Shown here: in pieces, positions 24,428 to 33,367 of the stretch | Layout: every line of letters begins with the position of its first letter | Numbering within the stretch: the first letter of the stretch is position 1 | NCBI RefSeq assembly: GCF_900105065.1 | Contig: NZ_LT629749.1 | Location: 496,001-560,000 of the forward strand | DNA length: 64,000 bases | Direction: 5' to 3' | Source of the DNA: Friedmanniella luteola | GTDB lineage: Bacteria > Actinomycetota > Actinomycetes > Propionibacteriales > Propionibacteriaceae | Made by a program: the position numbers and the translations under genes | The notes under the pieces: model-generated | What the model saw: the letters and a program-made list of their open reading frames with translations, nothing else | Databases searched by the model: none | Told to the model about the DNA's origin: nothing

Positions 24428-24982
24428 GTGGACGACCAGCCGACCGGGACCGCCCGGACGGCGGCCGGCGAGGCCGCACGGACCGCGGTCCGGGCCGTGC
24501 TGGAGGGGCTGGACCTGCCGTGGTCCGAGACGCGGCCGGGGCTCTTCGCGGTGACGCTGCCGGGGACGGCGAAGCTGACGACGGCCTGCGCCCTCGAGGT
24601 CGGCCGGCACGGGCTCGCCGTCCGCGCCTTCGTCGCCCGCCGGCCCGACGAGAACCACGCGGAGGTCTACCGCTGGCTGCTCCAGCGCAACCTCAAGCTG
24701 CGAGGCGTCTGCTTCAGCCTCGACGCCGCCGGCGACATCCACCTCACCGGCACGGTGCCGCTGGACGCGGTCACGCCCGCCCTCGTCGACCAGGTCCTCG
24801 GCACCATCGCCGAGACCGCCGACGCCAGCTTCAACCCGATCCTCGAGCGTGGCTTCGCCACCAGCATCGCCCGGGAGTGGGCGTGGCGCCGCTCCCGCGG
24901 GGAGCCGACCACCAACCTGGCGGCCTTCGCCCACCTCGACCCGGAGCGGCACCCTCCCGCCCCGGAGGACCCCGCGCCCTGA
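24428..24982 (+). CDS. YbjN-domain protein
   Basis: A 184-residue protein with the YbjN / type III secretion-chaperone-like fold: RPGLFAVTLPGTAKL, LAVRAFVARRPDENHAEVYR and LKLRGVCFSLDAAGDIHLTG. In other actinobacteria the homologue (Rv0487 type) sits between mshA and the phosphoglycerate mutase and senX3-regX3 genes; here mshA is absent but gpmA and senX3-regX3 follow within 6 kb. Function unknown. Starts leaderless at GTG 24428. Confidence 0.82.
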   Translation: MDDQPTGTARTAAGEAARTAVRAVLEGLDLPWSETRPGLFAVTLPGTAKLTTACALEVGRHGLAVRAFVARRPDENHAEVYRWLLQRNLKLRGVCFSLDAAGDIHLTGTVPLDAVTPALVDQVLGTIAETADASFNPILERGFATSIAREWAWRRSRGEPTTNLAAFAHLDPERHPPAPEDPAP

Positions 24983-25016
24983 TCCTCCGACCGGCTCAGG
25001 GCACGGGGACCCGCGC

Positions 25017-25493
25017 TCAGCCGTCGAGGCGCGCGGCGACGTCGGCGGGGAAGCCGCCGGTCGCGACCGGTCCCCACCGGGTCGGCGTGATCCGGATGAG
25101 GGACTTGTCCTGCAGCCGCATCGCGGCCCGGTACTCGTCCCAGTCCGGGTGCTCGCCGGCGATGCAGCGGAAGTAGTCGACCAGGGCGTCCTCGGCCTCG
25201 GGCATGTGCAGCACCTCGGCCTCCCCGTCGACCTGCACCCACGGGCCGTCCCACGCGTCCGACAGCACGCAGACCGAGGTGGGTGACCGGCGCTCCGCGT
25301 TGCGGATCTTCGCGCGGCCCGGGTAGGAGGAGATGACGATCCGGCCCTGCGCGTCGACGCCGCCGGAGACGGGGGAGAGCTGGGGCCGGCCGTCCGCGCG
25401 GGTCGTGGCCACGAGCATCCGGTGGCGGGGACGGACGAAGTCGAGCAGCTCGGCGAGCTCGACGGCGGTCGCGGTGGCGATGGTTCGGGCCAT
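25017..25493 (-). CDS. PPOX-class (F420- or FMN-dependent) oxidoreductase
   Basis: A 158-residue split-barrel flavin/deazaflavin protein. Landmarks are HRMLVATTRADGRPQLSPVS, RIVISSYPGRAKIRNAERR and GPWVQVDGEAEVLH. Such actinobacterial proteins usually reduce substrates with F420H2; the substrate is unknown. ATG 25493 is 7 bases after a -10 hexamer on the minus strand. Only 36 bases separate its start from the divergent alpha-galactosidase start. Confidence 0.82.
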   Translation of the reverse strand: MARTIATATAVELAELLDFVRPRHRMLVATTRADGRPQLSPVSGGVDAQGRIVISSYPGRAKIRNAERRSPTSVCVLSDAWDGPWVQVDGEAEVLHMPEAEDALVDYFRCIAGEHPDWDEYRAAMRLQDKSLIRITPTRWGPVATGGFPADVAARLDG

Positions 25494-25500
25494 GGCCGCG

Positions 25501-25521
25501 ACGCTACCGCGCCCCTAGGGT
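25501..25521. promoter_or_regulatory. Back-to-back divergent -10 elements
   Basis: TAGCGT (minus, 25506-25501) ends 7 bases before the PPOX ATG, and TAGGGT (plus, 25516-25521) ends 8 bases before the GH36 GTG. Their -35 regions must lie across or inside the opposing genes. Confidence 0.5.
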
Positions 25522-25529
25522 GGTGAGCC

Positions 25530-27716
25530 GTGACGATCATCGACTGGCAGGAGCCGGCACTCCGGCTGCGGTTCGTGGCCGACGAGGACGCCCCCGTCCG
25601 ACTGGTCGAGGCGGCTCCCGAGCTGCCGGCCGCGGACGACGAGCGCTACGCCCGGGTCCACCAGCCGCTGGTGGAGGTGCTGACCCCGGGCCACGGGCAG
25701 GCGCCCGCGGGGCAGAGCCAGCGGCACAGCGGCAGCCACCTCGGCCGGGCCCTCCGCTACGTCACCCACACCACCTCCCGCGTCGGGGCCGTGGAGGTGC
25801 TGGTGCTGGAGCAGCGCGACCCGGTGAGCGGCCTCGTGGCCCGGAGCCGGTTCGAGGCCCACGACGGCGTCGCCGCCGTCCGCTGCCGGACCGAGCTGAC
25901 CCTCGCGGCCGACGCCGAGCCGTTGACCGTCTTCGCCGTGACCAGCCTGGCCACCGGGCTGGTCGTCTCCGACGACCTCGCGACCACCACGGTCTGGCGG
26001 GGCGCGTCGACCTGGTCGGCGGAGGCCCGGTGGGCGTCGGCCCCGCTGCGGTCGGCCGGTCTGGCGCACGCCGGCGCCGGGGCCCGCGGGGAGACCGCCA
26101 TGGGGGCGGTCACCGCGGTGAGCACCAGCACCTGGTCCTCGGGCACCTGGGTGCCGGCCGGTGCGGTCACGGCGGGCGACCGCACCCTGGCCTGGCAGGT
26201 GGAGCACAACGGCGCCTGGAGCTGGGAGGTGGGGGAGCGGCCCGGCTGGTCGGCCCAGCCCCCGCCGCCCGACGCGGGGGGCCTGCCCTGGGAGGTCGAC
26301 GCCGGGACGGTCCGGTTCGCCGACGGCGCCTACCTGGCGGTGCTCGGGCCCAGTGACCGGCTGCACGCCTGGTCGCTGACCGTGCAGCCGGGCGGGGCGC
26401 CGTTCGTCACCGTCCCGGTGACCTTCGCCGTCGCCGCCGGCTTCGAGGACGCCTTCGCCGGGCTCACGGCGCACCGCCGGGCCGCCCGTCGGACCCACGC
26501 CCAGGACGCGACCCTCCCGGTGGTGTTCAACGACTACATGAACACGCTGAACGGCGACCCGTCGTCGGAGCGGCTGCGTCCACTGGTGGACGCGGCCGCC
26601 GCGGTCGGCTGCGAGTACTTCTGCATCGACGCCGGCTGGTACGACGACACCGACGGCTGGTGGGCCTCGGTCGGGGACTGGGAGCCGTCGACCGTCCGCT
26701 TCCCGGACGGCATCGGGGAGGTCCTGGACCGGATCCGCGAGCGCGGGATGGTGCCGGGGCTGTGGCTGGAGCCCGAGGTCGTCGGGCTCACCAGCGCGGC
26801 CGCCCGTACCCTGCCCGACTCCGCCTTCCTCCAGCGCGGCGGGGTCCGGGTGCGCGAGAAGGACCGCTACCTGCTGGACCTGCGCAGCCCGGACGCCCGT
26901 GCCCACCTGGACCGGTGCGTCGACCGGCTGGTCGGCGAGCTGGGCGTCGGCTACTTCAAGCTGGACTACAACGTCATCCCGGGCTCCGGCACCGATCTCG
27001 ACGCCGAGAGCGTCGGCGACGGGCTGCTGCAGCACAACCGGGCGCTGCTGGACTGGCTGGGCTCGGTGCTGGACCGGCACCCCGACCTGGTGCTGGAGAA
27101 CTGCGGGTCGGGTGCGCTGCGCGCCGACGCGGCGATGCTCGGCGTGCTGCAGCTGCAGTCGACCTCGGACCAGACCGAGCCGCTGCTCTACCCGGCCATC
27201 GCCGTCGGCTCGCTGCTGCACGTGCTGCCCGAGCAGGCGGCCAACTGGGCCTACCCGCAGGCCACGATGGGCGACGAGGAGATCGCCTTCACGATGGTCA
27301 CGGGGCTCGCCGGCCGGCTCTACCAGGCCGGGCTGCTCGACCGGATGGACGAGGCGCAGCGTGCGCTGGTCGCCGCCGGCGTCCAGGCGCACCGCGACAC
27401 CCGGCACGCGCTGGCCCGCTCGGTCCCGCGCTTCCCGACGGGACTGCCCGACTGGGACGACGCCTGGGTCACCGTCGCCTTCGACGCCGGCGACGAGACC
27501 TACCTGCTGCTGTGGCGGCGGGCGGACGCGGCCGCGTCGGTCGAGGCAGCCCTGCCGCACCTGGACGGCGCGGACCTCGACGTCACCCAGGTCTACCCGC
27601 CGCTCGACCGGCTGCCCGCCTGGGACGTCGAGCGCACGCCGGCGGGCCTGCGGCTGACGCCGCCCCACCCCGGCGTCGGGGCCCGCATGCTGCGGGTGGC
27701 GGCGCGTCCCGCCTGA
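25530..27716 (+). CDS. GH36 alpha-galactosidase
   Basis: A 728-residue glycoside hydrolase with the GH36 arrangement: N-terminal beta-supersandwich, (beta/alpha)8 barrel and C-terminal beta domain. VFNDYMNTLNGDPSSE and WLEPEVV line the active site. The nucleophile is Asp479 in YFKLDYNV and the acid/base is Asp547 in STSDQTEP, following the ENCGSG motif. It would release terminal alpha-galactose from melibiose- or raffinose-type sugars. No signal peptide, so cytoplasmic. Confidence 0.9.
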   Translation: MTIIDWQEPALRLRFVADEDAPVRLVEAAPELPAADDERYARVHQPLVEVLTPGHGQAPAGQSQRHSGSHLGRALRYVTHTTSRVGAVEVLVLEQRDPVSGLVARSRFEAHDGVAAVRCRTELTLAADAEPLTVFAVTSLATGLVVSDDLATTTVWRGASTWSAEARWASAPLRSAGLAHAGAGARGETAMGAVTAVSTSTWSSGTWVPAGAVTAGDRTLAWQVEHNGAWSWEVGERPGWSAQPPPPDAGGLPWEVDAGTVRFADGAYLAVLGPSDRLHAWSLTVQPGGAPFVTVPVTFAVAAGFEDAFAGLTAHRRAARRTHAQDATLPVVFNDYMNTLNGDPSSERLRPLVDAAAAVGCEYFCIDAGWYDDTDGWWASVGDWEPSTVRFPDGIGEVLDRIRERGMVPGLWLEPEVVGLTSAAARTLPDSAFLQRGGVRVREKDRYLLDLRSPDARAHLDRCVDRLVGELGVGYFKLDYNVIPGSGTDLDAESVGDGLLQHNRALLDWLGSVLDRHPDLVLENCGSGALRADAAMLGVLQLQSTSDQTEPLLYPAIAVGSLLHVLPEQAANWAYPQATMGDEEIAFTMVTGLAGRLYQAGLLDRMDEAQRALVAAGVQAHRDTRHALARSVPRFPTGLPDWDDAWVTVAFDAGDETYLLLWRRADAAASVEAALPHLDGADLDVTQVYPPLDRLPAWDVERTPAGLRLTPPHPGVGARMLRVAARPA

Positions 27717-27719
27717 CGC

Positions 27720-28484
27720 TCAGACGCCGACCCGGTGCACCTTGTGCTGGGCGGCCTGGGCGCGGGGCCGGACCGTCATCCGGTCGATGTTGACGTGCGC
27801 GGGCCGCGCGGCGACCCAGGCGACGCAGTCGGCGATGTCCTCGGCGGTCAGCGGCTCGGCGACGCCGGCGTACACCTTGGCCGCGCGGTCGGCGTCCCCG
27901 GCGTAGCGCGTGAGCGAGAACTCCTCGGTCGCCACCATGCCGGGCGAGATCTCGGCGATCCGGACCGGCTGGTCGACCAGCTCGAGGCGCATCGCGCCGG
28001 CGATCGCCCGCTCGGCGGCCTTCGCGCCGCAGTAGCCGGCGCCGCCCTCGTAGGCGCCGTCGGCGGCGACCGAGGTGACGAAGATGACCTGCCCCTCGCT
28101 CGCGACCAGGGCGGGCAGCAGGGCCTTGGTGACGGCGGCGGCGCCGAGCACGTTGGAGGCGTACATCGCCTGCCACGCGTCGAGGTCGGCCTCGGCCACC
28201 GGCTCCTGGCCCAGCGCGCCGCCGGCGTTGTTGACCAGCAGGTGACAGCGCTCGCCGACGGCCGCGGCGAGCGTGGCGACCTGCCCGGCGTCGGTGACGT
28301 CGCAGGCCACGGCGGTGCCGTCGATCTCGGCAGCCAGTGCCTCGATCCGGTCCGCGCGCCGGGCGGCGGCGACCACGTGGAAGCCGTCGGCGGCCAGCCG
28401 GCGGGCGCTCGCGGCGCCGATCCCGCTGCTCGCTCCGGTGACGACGGCGACGGGACGGCTGCTGGGTGCGGGCGTGGAGGTCAT
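27720..28484 (-). CDS. Short-chain dehydrogenase/reductase
   Basis: A 254-residue classical SDR with TGASSGIG (coenzyme loop), NNAGG, the catalytic Ser in FVTSVAADG and YCGAK (YxxxK). The substrate is unknown. ATG 28484 is used; an in-frame ATG 9 bases upstream is equally possible. It is convergent with GH36 (3-base gap) and divergent from gpmA. Confidence 0.86.
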   Translation of the reverse strand: MTSTPAPSSRPVAVVTGASSGIGAASARRLAADGFHVVAAARRADRIEALAAEIDGTAVACDVTDAGQVATLAAAVGERCHLLVNNAGGALGQEPVAEADLDAWQAMYASNVLGAAAVTKALLPALVASEGQVIFVTSVAADGAYEGGAGYCGAKAAERAIAGAMRLELVDQPVRIAEISPGMVATEEFSLTRYAGDADRAAKVYAGVAEPLTAEDIADCVAWVAARPAHVNIDRMTVRPRAQAAQHKVHRVGV

Positions 28485-28552
28485 GCACGCCATCATCCGG
28501 GTCGCCGTCTCGCCGCCGTCCGGCGACCCCGGGCCGGCGGGAGGGGTTCCAC

Positions 28553-28558
28553 TACGCT
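28553..28558 (+). promoter_or_regulatory. -10 hexamer of a leaderless promoter
   Basis: TACGCT ends 6 bases before the gpmA ATG at 28565. Confidence 0.5.
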
Positions 28559-28564
28559 CCTGCC

Positions 28565-29317
28565 ATGAGCTCAACCTTGATCCTGCTGCGGCACGGCGAG
28601 AGCGCCTGGAACGCGCTGAACCTCTTCACCGGCTGGGTGGACGTCGACCTCAACGAGAAGGGCGAGCGCGAGGCGCGCCGCGGCGGCGAGCTGATCGCCG
28701 AGGCCGGCCTGCTGCCCGACGTGCTGCACACGTCGCTGCTGCGCCGCGCGATCCGCACCTCGCAGCTGGCGCTGGACACCGCCGACCGGCTCTGGATCCC
28801 GACGAAGCGGTCGTGGCGGCTGAACGAGCGCCACTACGGTGCCCTGCAGGGCAAGGACAAAGCGGCGACGCTGGCCGAGTACGGCGAGCAGCAGTTCATG
28901 ACCTGGCGCCGCAGCTACGACGTGCCGCCGCCCCCGATCGACGACGACGACGAGTACGCGCAGTTCAGCGACCCCCGCTACGCCGGTCTGCCGCCCGAGG
29001 CGCGCCCGCAGACGGAGTGCCTGAAGGACGTCCTGCTCCGCGCCCTGCCGTACTGGTACGACCAGATCGTCCCCGACCTGATGGCCGGCAAGGTGACGCT
29101 CGTCGCCGCGCACGGCAACTCGCTCCGCGCGATCGTCAAGCACCTCGACAAGATCAGCGATGACGACGTCGTCGGCCTCAACATCCCGACGGGCATCCCG
29201 CTGGTCTACGAGCTGGACGACGCCCTCACCCCGGTCACCCCCGGCGGCCGCTACCTCGACCCCGAGGCCGCCGCCGCGTCGATCGAGGCGGTCAAGAACC
29301 AGGGCAAGAAGAAGTAG
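28565..29317 (+). CDS. gpmA: 2,3-bisphosphoglycerate-dependent phosphoglycerate mutase
   Basis: A 250-residue glycolytic enzyme that interconverts 3- and 2-phosphoglycerate. It has [18 protein letters not shown] with the phospho-His, [14 protein letters not shown], and the second His in [11 protein letters not shown]. Length is typical of the dPGM family. It is leaderless at ATG 28565 and followed by a strong hairpin. Position near senX3-regX3 is conserved in actinobacteria. Confidence 0.96.
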   Translation: MSSTLILLRHGESAWNALNLFTGWVDVDLNEKGEREARRGGELIAEAGLLPDVLHTSLLRRAIRTSQLALDTADRLWIPTKRSWRLNERHYGALQGKDKAATLAEYGEQQFMTWRRSYDVPPPPIDDDDEYAQFSDPRYAGLPPEARPQTECLKDVLLRALPYWYDQIVPDLMAGKVTLVAAHGNSLRAIVKHLDKISDDDVVGLNIPTGIPLVYELDDALTPVTPGGRYLDPEAAAASIEAVKNQGKKK

Positions 29318-29337
29318 GGCACGACCTCGCGGCCCTC

Positions 29338-29377
29338 GCTCGTCGCCGCGGCGCCAGCAGGCGCCGCGGGGACGAGC
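29338..29377 (+). terminator. gpmA terminator hairpin
   Basis: An 18-bp stem with one mismatch (29338-29355 with 29360-29377) and a 4-base AGCA loop, 20 bases after the gpmA stop. A diverged copy of the dispersed repeat follows at about 29394-29420. Confidence 0.75.
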
Positions 29378-29514
29378 GGACGCCGCGGCTCCTGGGCCCT
29401 TCGACGAGCTCAGGGCGCGGTCGTCAGAGGCGCGGTAGGCGCATCTGACGCCCCCGCCCGCGCCGCGGTCCGCAGCTCAGAGGCCCGAGCAGTCCGAGCG
29501 GAGCGAGGACAGAG

Positions 29515-30180
29515 TTACGGCTGCGGCCAGTACGCGTCTTCCGGGAAGTCGCCGGTGACGATGTAGATGATCCGGCGGGCCATCGAGGCGGCGTGGTCGG
29601 CGATGCGCTCGTAGTAGCGGCCGAGCAGCGCGACGTCCACGGCGGCCTCGACGCCGAAGTTCCACTCGTCGCTCAGCAGCAGGCGGAACTGGGTGCGGCG
29701 GAGCTCGTCCATCTCCTCGTCGCGGGCGCGCAGCTCCTGGGCGTTCTGGATGTTGCGGTCGTTCAGCGTCTGGCCGGCGGTGACGACCATCTTCTCGGCG
29801 ACGTCGCCCATCCGGACGAAGTTGGGACGCAGGCTGTCGGGCACGGCGATCTCGGGGTAGCGGAGCCGGGCGATCTTGGCGACGTGGGCGGCGAGGTCGC
29901 CCATCCGCTCCAGCTCGGTGACCATCCGCAGGGTGGCGACGAGGGTCCGCAGCTCGCCGGCGACGGGGGCCTGGCGGGCCAGCAGGGAGAACGCGCGCGC
30001 CTCGACCTCGCTCTGCTTGTGGTCGAGCTTCTCGTCGTCGCTGATCACCTGCTCGGCGAGGTGGATGTCGGCCTCGAGCAGAGCCGTCGTGCTGCTGCGC
30101 ACCGCGGACGAGACCACCTGGGACATCTCGACCAGGTCGGCCAGGATGTCGTCGAGCTGCTCGCGGTAGGAGTCCCGCAT
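29515..30180 (-). CDS. phoU: Phosphate-signalling protein PhoU
   Basis: A 221-residue all-helical protein with two PhoU repeats; each ends in a metal-cluster motif (ELERMGDLAAHVAKIAR and YYERIADHAASMARR). It links the phosphate ABC transporter to the sensor kinase and restrains the Pho response. ATG 30180 has GAGGGG at the right distance; in-frame codons upstream lack support. A -10 (TAGGGT, 30221-30216) gives a leader of about 30 bases, and PHO-box-like repeats lie upstream. It is divergent from senX3. Confidence 0.95.
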   Translation of the reverse strand: MRDSYREQLDDILADLVEMSQVVSSAVRSSTTALLEADIHLAEQVISDDEKLDHKQSEVEARAFSLLARQAPVAGELRTLVATLRMVTELERMGDLAAHVAKIARLRYPEIAVPDSLRPNFVRMGDVAEKMVVTAGQTLNDRNIQNAQELRARDEEMDELRRTQFRLLLSDEWNFGVEAAVDVALLGRYYERIADHAASMARRIIYIVTGDFPEDAYWPQP

Positions 30181-30215
30181 CGGTCGTTCCCCTCGTAGAT
30201 CATCAAGTCGTGGCA

Positions 30216-30221
30216 ACCCTA
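30216..30221 (-). promoter_or_regulatory. phoU -10 hexamer
   Basis: TAGGGT on the minus strand, about 36 bases before the phoU ATG. The PHO-box repeats end about 31 bases further upstream, a position suited to activation. Confidence 0.45.
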
Positions 30222-30251
30222 TGCCCGGGCAGTACAGGGAGCGGTGGGGGC

Positions 30252-30280
30252 GGTGAACGCGGGGTGAACAGGGCGGGAAC
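30252..30280 (-). promoter_or_regulatory. PHO-box-like direct repeats
   Basis: GTTCACC (read on the minus strand) occurs at 30269-30263 and 30258-30252, exactly 11 bases apart, with a degenerate third unit (5 of 7) at 30280-30274. A further perfect copy lies at 30314-30308, overlapping the likely -35 region of senX3. This spacing is that of PhoP/RegX3 boxes. Confidence 0.7.
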
Positions 30281-30340
30281 GGTCCACGCCGCGCCGCGCG
30301 ACGGGCCGGTGAACGGTCGGGAGCATCCGGGGGGCGGCCC

Positions 30341-30346
30341 TACGAT
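30341..30346 (+). promoter_or_regulatory. senX3 -10 hexamer, leaderless
   Basis: TACGAT ends 6 bases before the senX3 GTG at 30353. Confidence 0.5.
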
Positions 30347-30352
30347 CAACCT

Positions 30353-31582
30353 GTGAACCCGACCCTGGCCGCTCTGGCGGCCCTCGTCGTCGGGGTCCTG
30401 CTCGGGGTGCTCGTGACCCGCTGGACCCGGCGTGACCGCACCCCGGTCGAGCCGGACGACCTCGAGTCCGCCACGCCCCCGCTGCCCGACGGGGTGTCCG
30501 AGGTGCTGAGCGTGCTGCGCTCCTCCGGCGTCGTCGTCGGGCCGCACGACGAGGTCCTCGAGGCCACCAGCACCGCCCGGAACCTGGGGCTGGCGCGCGG
30601 CAGCCGGGTCGCCCTGCCGCAGCTCCTGGAGATGGTCCGGGCCGTGCGGCGCGACCGGGTGATCCGGACGACCGACCTCGAGGTGTCCCGCGGGCCGCGG
30701 GCCGCCTCCACTTTCCTGACGGCGCGGGTGGCTCCGCTGGCCGACCAGCACATCCTCATCCTGGCCGACGACCAGACGACGGCCCGGCGGACCGAGCAGA
30801 CCCGGCGCGACTTCGTCGCGAACGTCAGCCACGAGCTCAAGACCCCGATCGGGGCGATCTCGCTGCTGGCCGAGGCGGTCGAGGACGCGGCCGAGGACCC
30901 GGTCGCCGTCCGCCGCTTCGCCGGGCGGATGGGCGTGGAGTCGGCGCGGCTGAACGACCTGGTCGCGCAGATCATCGAGCTGTCCCGGCTGCAGGCCGAC
31001 GACCCGCTCCGCGACGCCGAGGTCGTGGACATCGACGACGTGCTGGTCGACGCCGTGGACCGCTGCCGCGTGGACGCCGAGCAGCACCAGGTCACCCTGG
31101 CCGTCGCCGGCGCCACCGGCACGCAGGTCCTGGGCGACGCCCGCCAGCTCAGCGTCGCCGTCGGCAACCTGGTCGAGAACGCGGTGGTCTACTCCGACCC
31201 GGGGGCCCGCGTGGTCGTCGCCGCCCACGTGCAGGCGCAGAGCGACGACGACTACATCGAGATCACCGTGTCCGACAACGGCATCGGCATCCCCGCCTCC
31301 GAGGTCGACCGGATCTTCGAGCGCTTCTACCGCGTCGACTACGCCCGCAGCCGGGCCAACGGCGGCACCGGGCTGGGCCTGTCGATCGTCAAGCACATCG
31401 CCGCCACCCACGGCGGCGACGTCTCGGTCTGGAGCCGGCCCGGGGCCGGCTCGACCTTCACCATCAAGATCCCCGCGCACCTCAACGGTGCCGGGACCCC
31501 GACGCCGCCCGACGAGGTCGCGGCGACCGTCACCGCCCTGCCGGCCGGGGGCCGGCAGACCCCAGGACAGGAGGACCGATGA
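30353..31582 (+). CDS. senX3: Phosphate-responsive sensor histidine kinase SenX3
   Basis: A 409-residue kinase. One clear N-terminal membrane helix (residues 4-22), a PAS-like region at about 55-130, HisKA with His160 in NVSHELKTPIGA, and HATPase_c with NLVENAVVYS, SDNGIGIP and GGTGLGLSIVKH. It phosphorylates RegX3 under phosphate limitation and interacts functionally with PhoU. GTG 30353 is leaderless. The stop overlaps regX3 (ATGA). Confidence 0.94.
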   Translation: MNPTLAALAALVVGVLLGVLVTRWTRRDRTPVEPDDLESATPPLPDGVSEVLSVLRSSGVVVGPHDEVLEATSTARNLGLARGSRVALPQLLEMVRAVRRDRVIRTTDLEVSRGPRAASTFLTARVAPLADQHILILADDQTTARRTEQTRRDFVANVSHELKTPIGAISLLAEAVEDAAEDPVAVRRFAGRMGVESARLNDLVAQIIELSRLQADDPLRDAEVVDIDDVLVDAVDRCRVDAEQHQVTLAVAGATGTQVLGDARQLSVAVGNLVENAVVYSDPGARVVVAAHVQAQSDDDYIEITVSDNGIGIPASEVDRIFERFYRVDYARSRANGGTGLGLSIVKHIAATHGGDVSVWSRPGAGSTFTIKIPAHLNGAGTPTPPDEVAATVTALPAGGRQTPGQEDR

Positions 31583-32256
31583 CCCGTGTGCTCGTCGTCG
31601 AGGACGAGGAGTCCTACCGCGAGGCCCTCGCCTACATGCTGCGCAAGGAGGGCTTCGACGTGATCGAGGCCGCCGACGGCACGGCCGGGCTGGCCGAGTA
31701 CGACCGGGCCGGAGCCGACATCGTGCTCCTGGACCTGATGATGCCCGGTCTGCCGGGGACCGAGGTCTGCCGCCAGCTGCGGCTGCGCGGCCCCGTGCCG
31801 GTCATCATGGTCACCGCCCGGGACTCCGAGATCGACAAGGTCGTGGGCCTGGAGCTGGGCGCCGACGACTACGTCACCAAGCCGTTCAGCCACCGCGAGC
31901 TGGTGGCCCGGATCCGCGCCGTGCTGCGGCGGGGGACCGACGTCGAGCTGGTGCCGGACGTCGTCGAGTCGGCCGGGGTCCGGATGGACGTCGAGCGGCA
32001 CGAGGTCTCCGTGAACGGTGACCGGGTGAAGCTGGCGCTCAAGGAGTTCGAGCTGCTCGAGATGCTGCTCCGCAACGCGGGCCGCGTGATGACCCGCGGC
32101 CAGCTGATCGACCGGATCTGGGGGGCCGACTACGTCGGGGACACCAAGACCCTCGACGTGCACGTCAAGCGGCTGCGCAGCAAGCTGGAGGCCGACCCGG
32201 CCAACCCGCGCTACCTGGTGACCGTCCGCGGGCTCGGCTACAAGTTCGAGGGCTGA
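31579..32256 (+). CDS. regX3: Response regulator RegX3 (OmpR/PhoB family)
   Basis: A 225-residue regulator. The receiver domain has acidic residues at 8-9, phospho-acceptor Asp52 in VLLDLMMPG, and the KPF lysine. The winged helix DNA-binding domain ends with VTVRGLGYKFEG. It should bind the GTTCACC repeats between phoU and senX3. Translationally coupled to senX3 by overlap. Confidence 0.95.
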   Translation: MTRVLVVEDEESYREALAYMLRKEGFDVIEAADGTAGLAEYDRAGADIVLLDLMMPGLPGTEVCRQLRLRGPVPVIMVTARDSEIDKVVGLELGADDYVTKPFSHRELVARIRAVLRRGTDVELVPDVVESAGVRMDVERHEVSVNGDRVKLALKEFELLEMLLRNAGRVMTRGQLIDRIWGADYVGDTKTLDVHVKRLRSKLEADPANPRYLVTVRGLGYKFEG

Positions 32257-32264
32257 ACCCCGCG

Positions 32265-32294
32265 CCGGACGGGCCCGACGGCGGGCCCGTCCGG
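32265..32294 (+). terminator. senX3-regX3 terminator hairpin
   Basis: A perfect 13-bp stem (32265-32277 with 32282-32294) with a 4-base loop, 9 bases after the regX3 stop. Confidence 0.75.
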
Positions 32295-32332
32295 GCGCCG
32301 ACAGCCGCGGCGGGGCCCCGGTCGCCCGGGGT

Positions 32333-32338
32333 TAGGGT
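32333..32338 (+). promoter_or_regulatory. -10 hexamer of a leaderless promoter
   Basis: TAGGGT ends 6 bases before the GTG at 32345. Confidence 0.5.
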
Positions 32339-32344
32339 GGCCCG

Positions 32345-33304
32345 GTGACCGGCGACATCACCGTCTTCTCGGGCTCCGCCCATCACGAGTTCGCCCGGGA
32401 GATGTGCTCCATCCTGGACGTGCCCCTCTCCCAGACGCGGACGACGCGGTTCAGCAACGACTGCCTCCAGGTGCAGCTGCGCGACAACTGCCGCCAGCGT
32501 GACGTCTACGTCGTCCAGCCGCTGGTGCCGCCCGTTCAGGAGAACCTCATGGAGCTCCTGCTGATGCTGGACGCGGCCCGCGGGGCGTCGGCGGCCCACA
32601 TCACCGCGGTGGTCCCGCACTTCGCCTACGCGCGCTCGGACAAGAAGGACGCCCCGCGCATCTCCATCGGCGCCCGGCTGGTCGCCGACATGCTCGAGAC
32701 GGCCGGGGCCACCCGGGTGCTGACGATGGCGCTGCACGCCCCCCAGGTGCACGGCTTCTTCTCCGTGCCCGTCGACCACCTCAGCGCCGTGCTGGAGCTG
32801 GCCGCCCACTTCCGCCGGCAGGACCTCAGCAACACCGTCGTCGTCTCCCCGGACCTCGGCAACGCCAAGGTGGCCACCGAGTTCGCCCGGAACCTCGGCC
32901 TGCCCGTCGCGGCCGGCTCCAAGCAGCGCACGAGCGACGACCGCGTCGTCATCGACCGGATCGTCGGCGACGTGCGGGGCAAGGACGTCATCGTGCTGGA
33001 CGACGAGATCGCCACCGGCGGCTCCATCGTCGAGCTGCTCCGGGTGCTGCGCCAGGAGGGCGCCCTGCAGTTCTCCATCGCCTGCACGCACGGGCTGTTC
33101 ACCGGGCCGGCCATCGAGCGGCTCAAGCAGGAGCCCGACATCGTCGAGATCGTGACCACCAACACGGTGCCGCTGCCCCCGGAGAAGCAGCTGCCCACCA
33201 TCGTCGTCCGCTCCGTCGCCCCGCTGTTCGCGGAGGCGGTGCACCGGATCCACGCGGGGGAGTCGGTCAGCAGCCTCTTCAGCGACCGCGAGACCTACGG
33301 CTGA
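32345..33304 (+). CDS. prs: Ribose-phosphate pyrophosphokinase family protein
   Basis: A 319-residue PRPP synthetase-like protein. It has PHFAYARSDKKDAPRISIGA (ATP-binding region), LHAPQVHGFFSVPVDHL, the catalytic flexible loop with SKQR (Lys and Arg retained), and the PRPP loop VLDDEIATGGS. It would make PRPP from ribose 5-phosphate and ATP. It is diverged from usual bacterial Prs (DDIIDTAGT loop changed) and may be a paralogue with a specialised or regulatory role. Leaderless at GTG 32345, ended by a strong terminator. Confidence 0.85.
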   Translation: MTGDITVFSGSAHHEFAREMCSILDVPLSQTRTTRFSNDCLQVQLRDNCRQRDVYVVQPLVPPVQENLMELLLMLDAARGASAAHITAVVPHFAYARSDKKDAPRISIGARLVADMLETAGATRVLTMALHAPQVHGFFSVPVDHLSAVLELAAHFRRQDLSNTVVVSPDLGNAKVATEFARNLGLPVAAGSKQRTSDDRVVIDRIVGDVRGKDVIVLDDEIATGGSIVELLRVLRQEGALQFSIACTHGLFTGPAIERLKQEPDIVEIVTTNTVPLPPEKQLPTIVVRSVAPLFAEAVHRIHAGESVSSLFSDRETYG

Positions 33305-33326
33305 GCGCCACTGGGTCCCCTGCGGG

Positions 33327-33358
33327 CTCCCGCGCCGGACGGGCCGCCGGCGCGGGAG
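33327..33358. terminator. Bidirectional terminator hairpin
   Basis: A perfect 12-bp stem (33327-33338 with 33347-33358) and an 8-base loop between the convergent prs and lipoprotein genes. Confidence 0.8.
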
Positions 33359-33367
33359 GTGCGGCGG

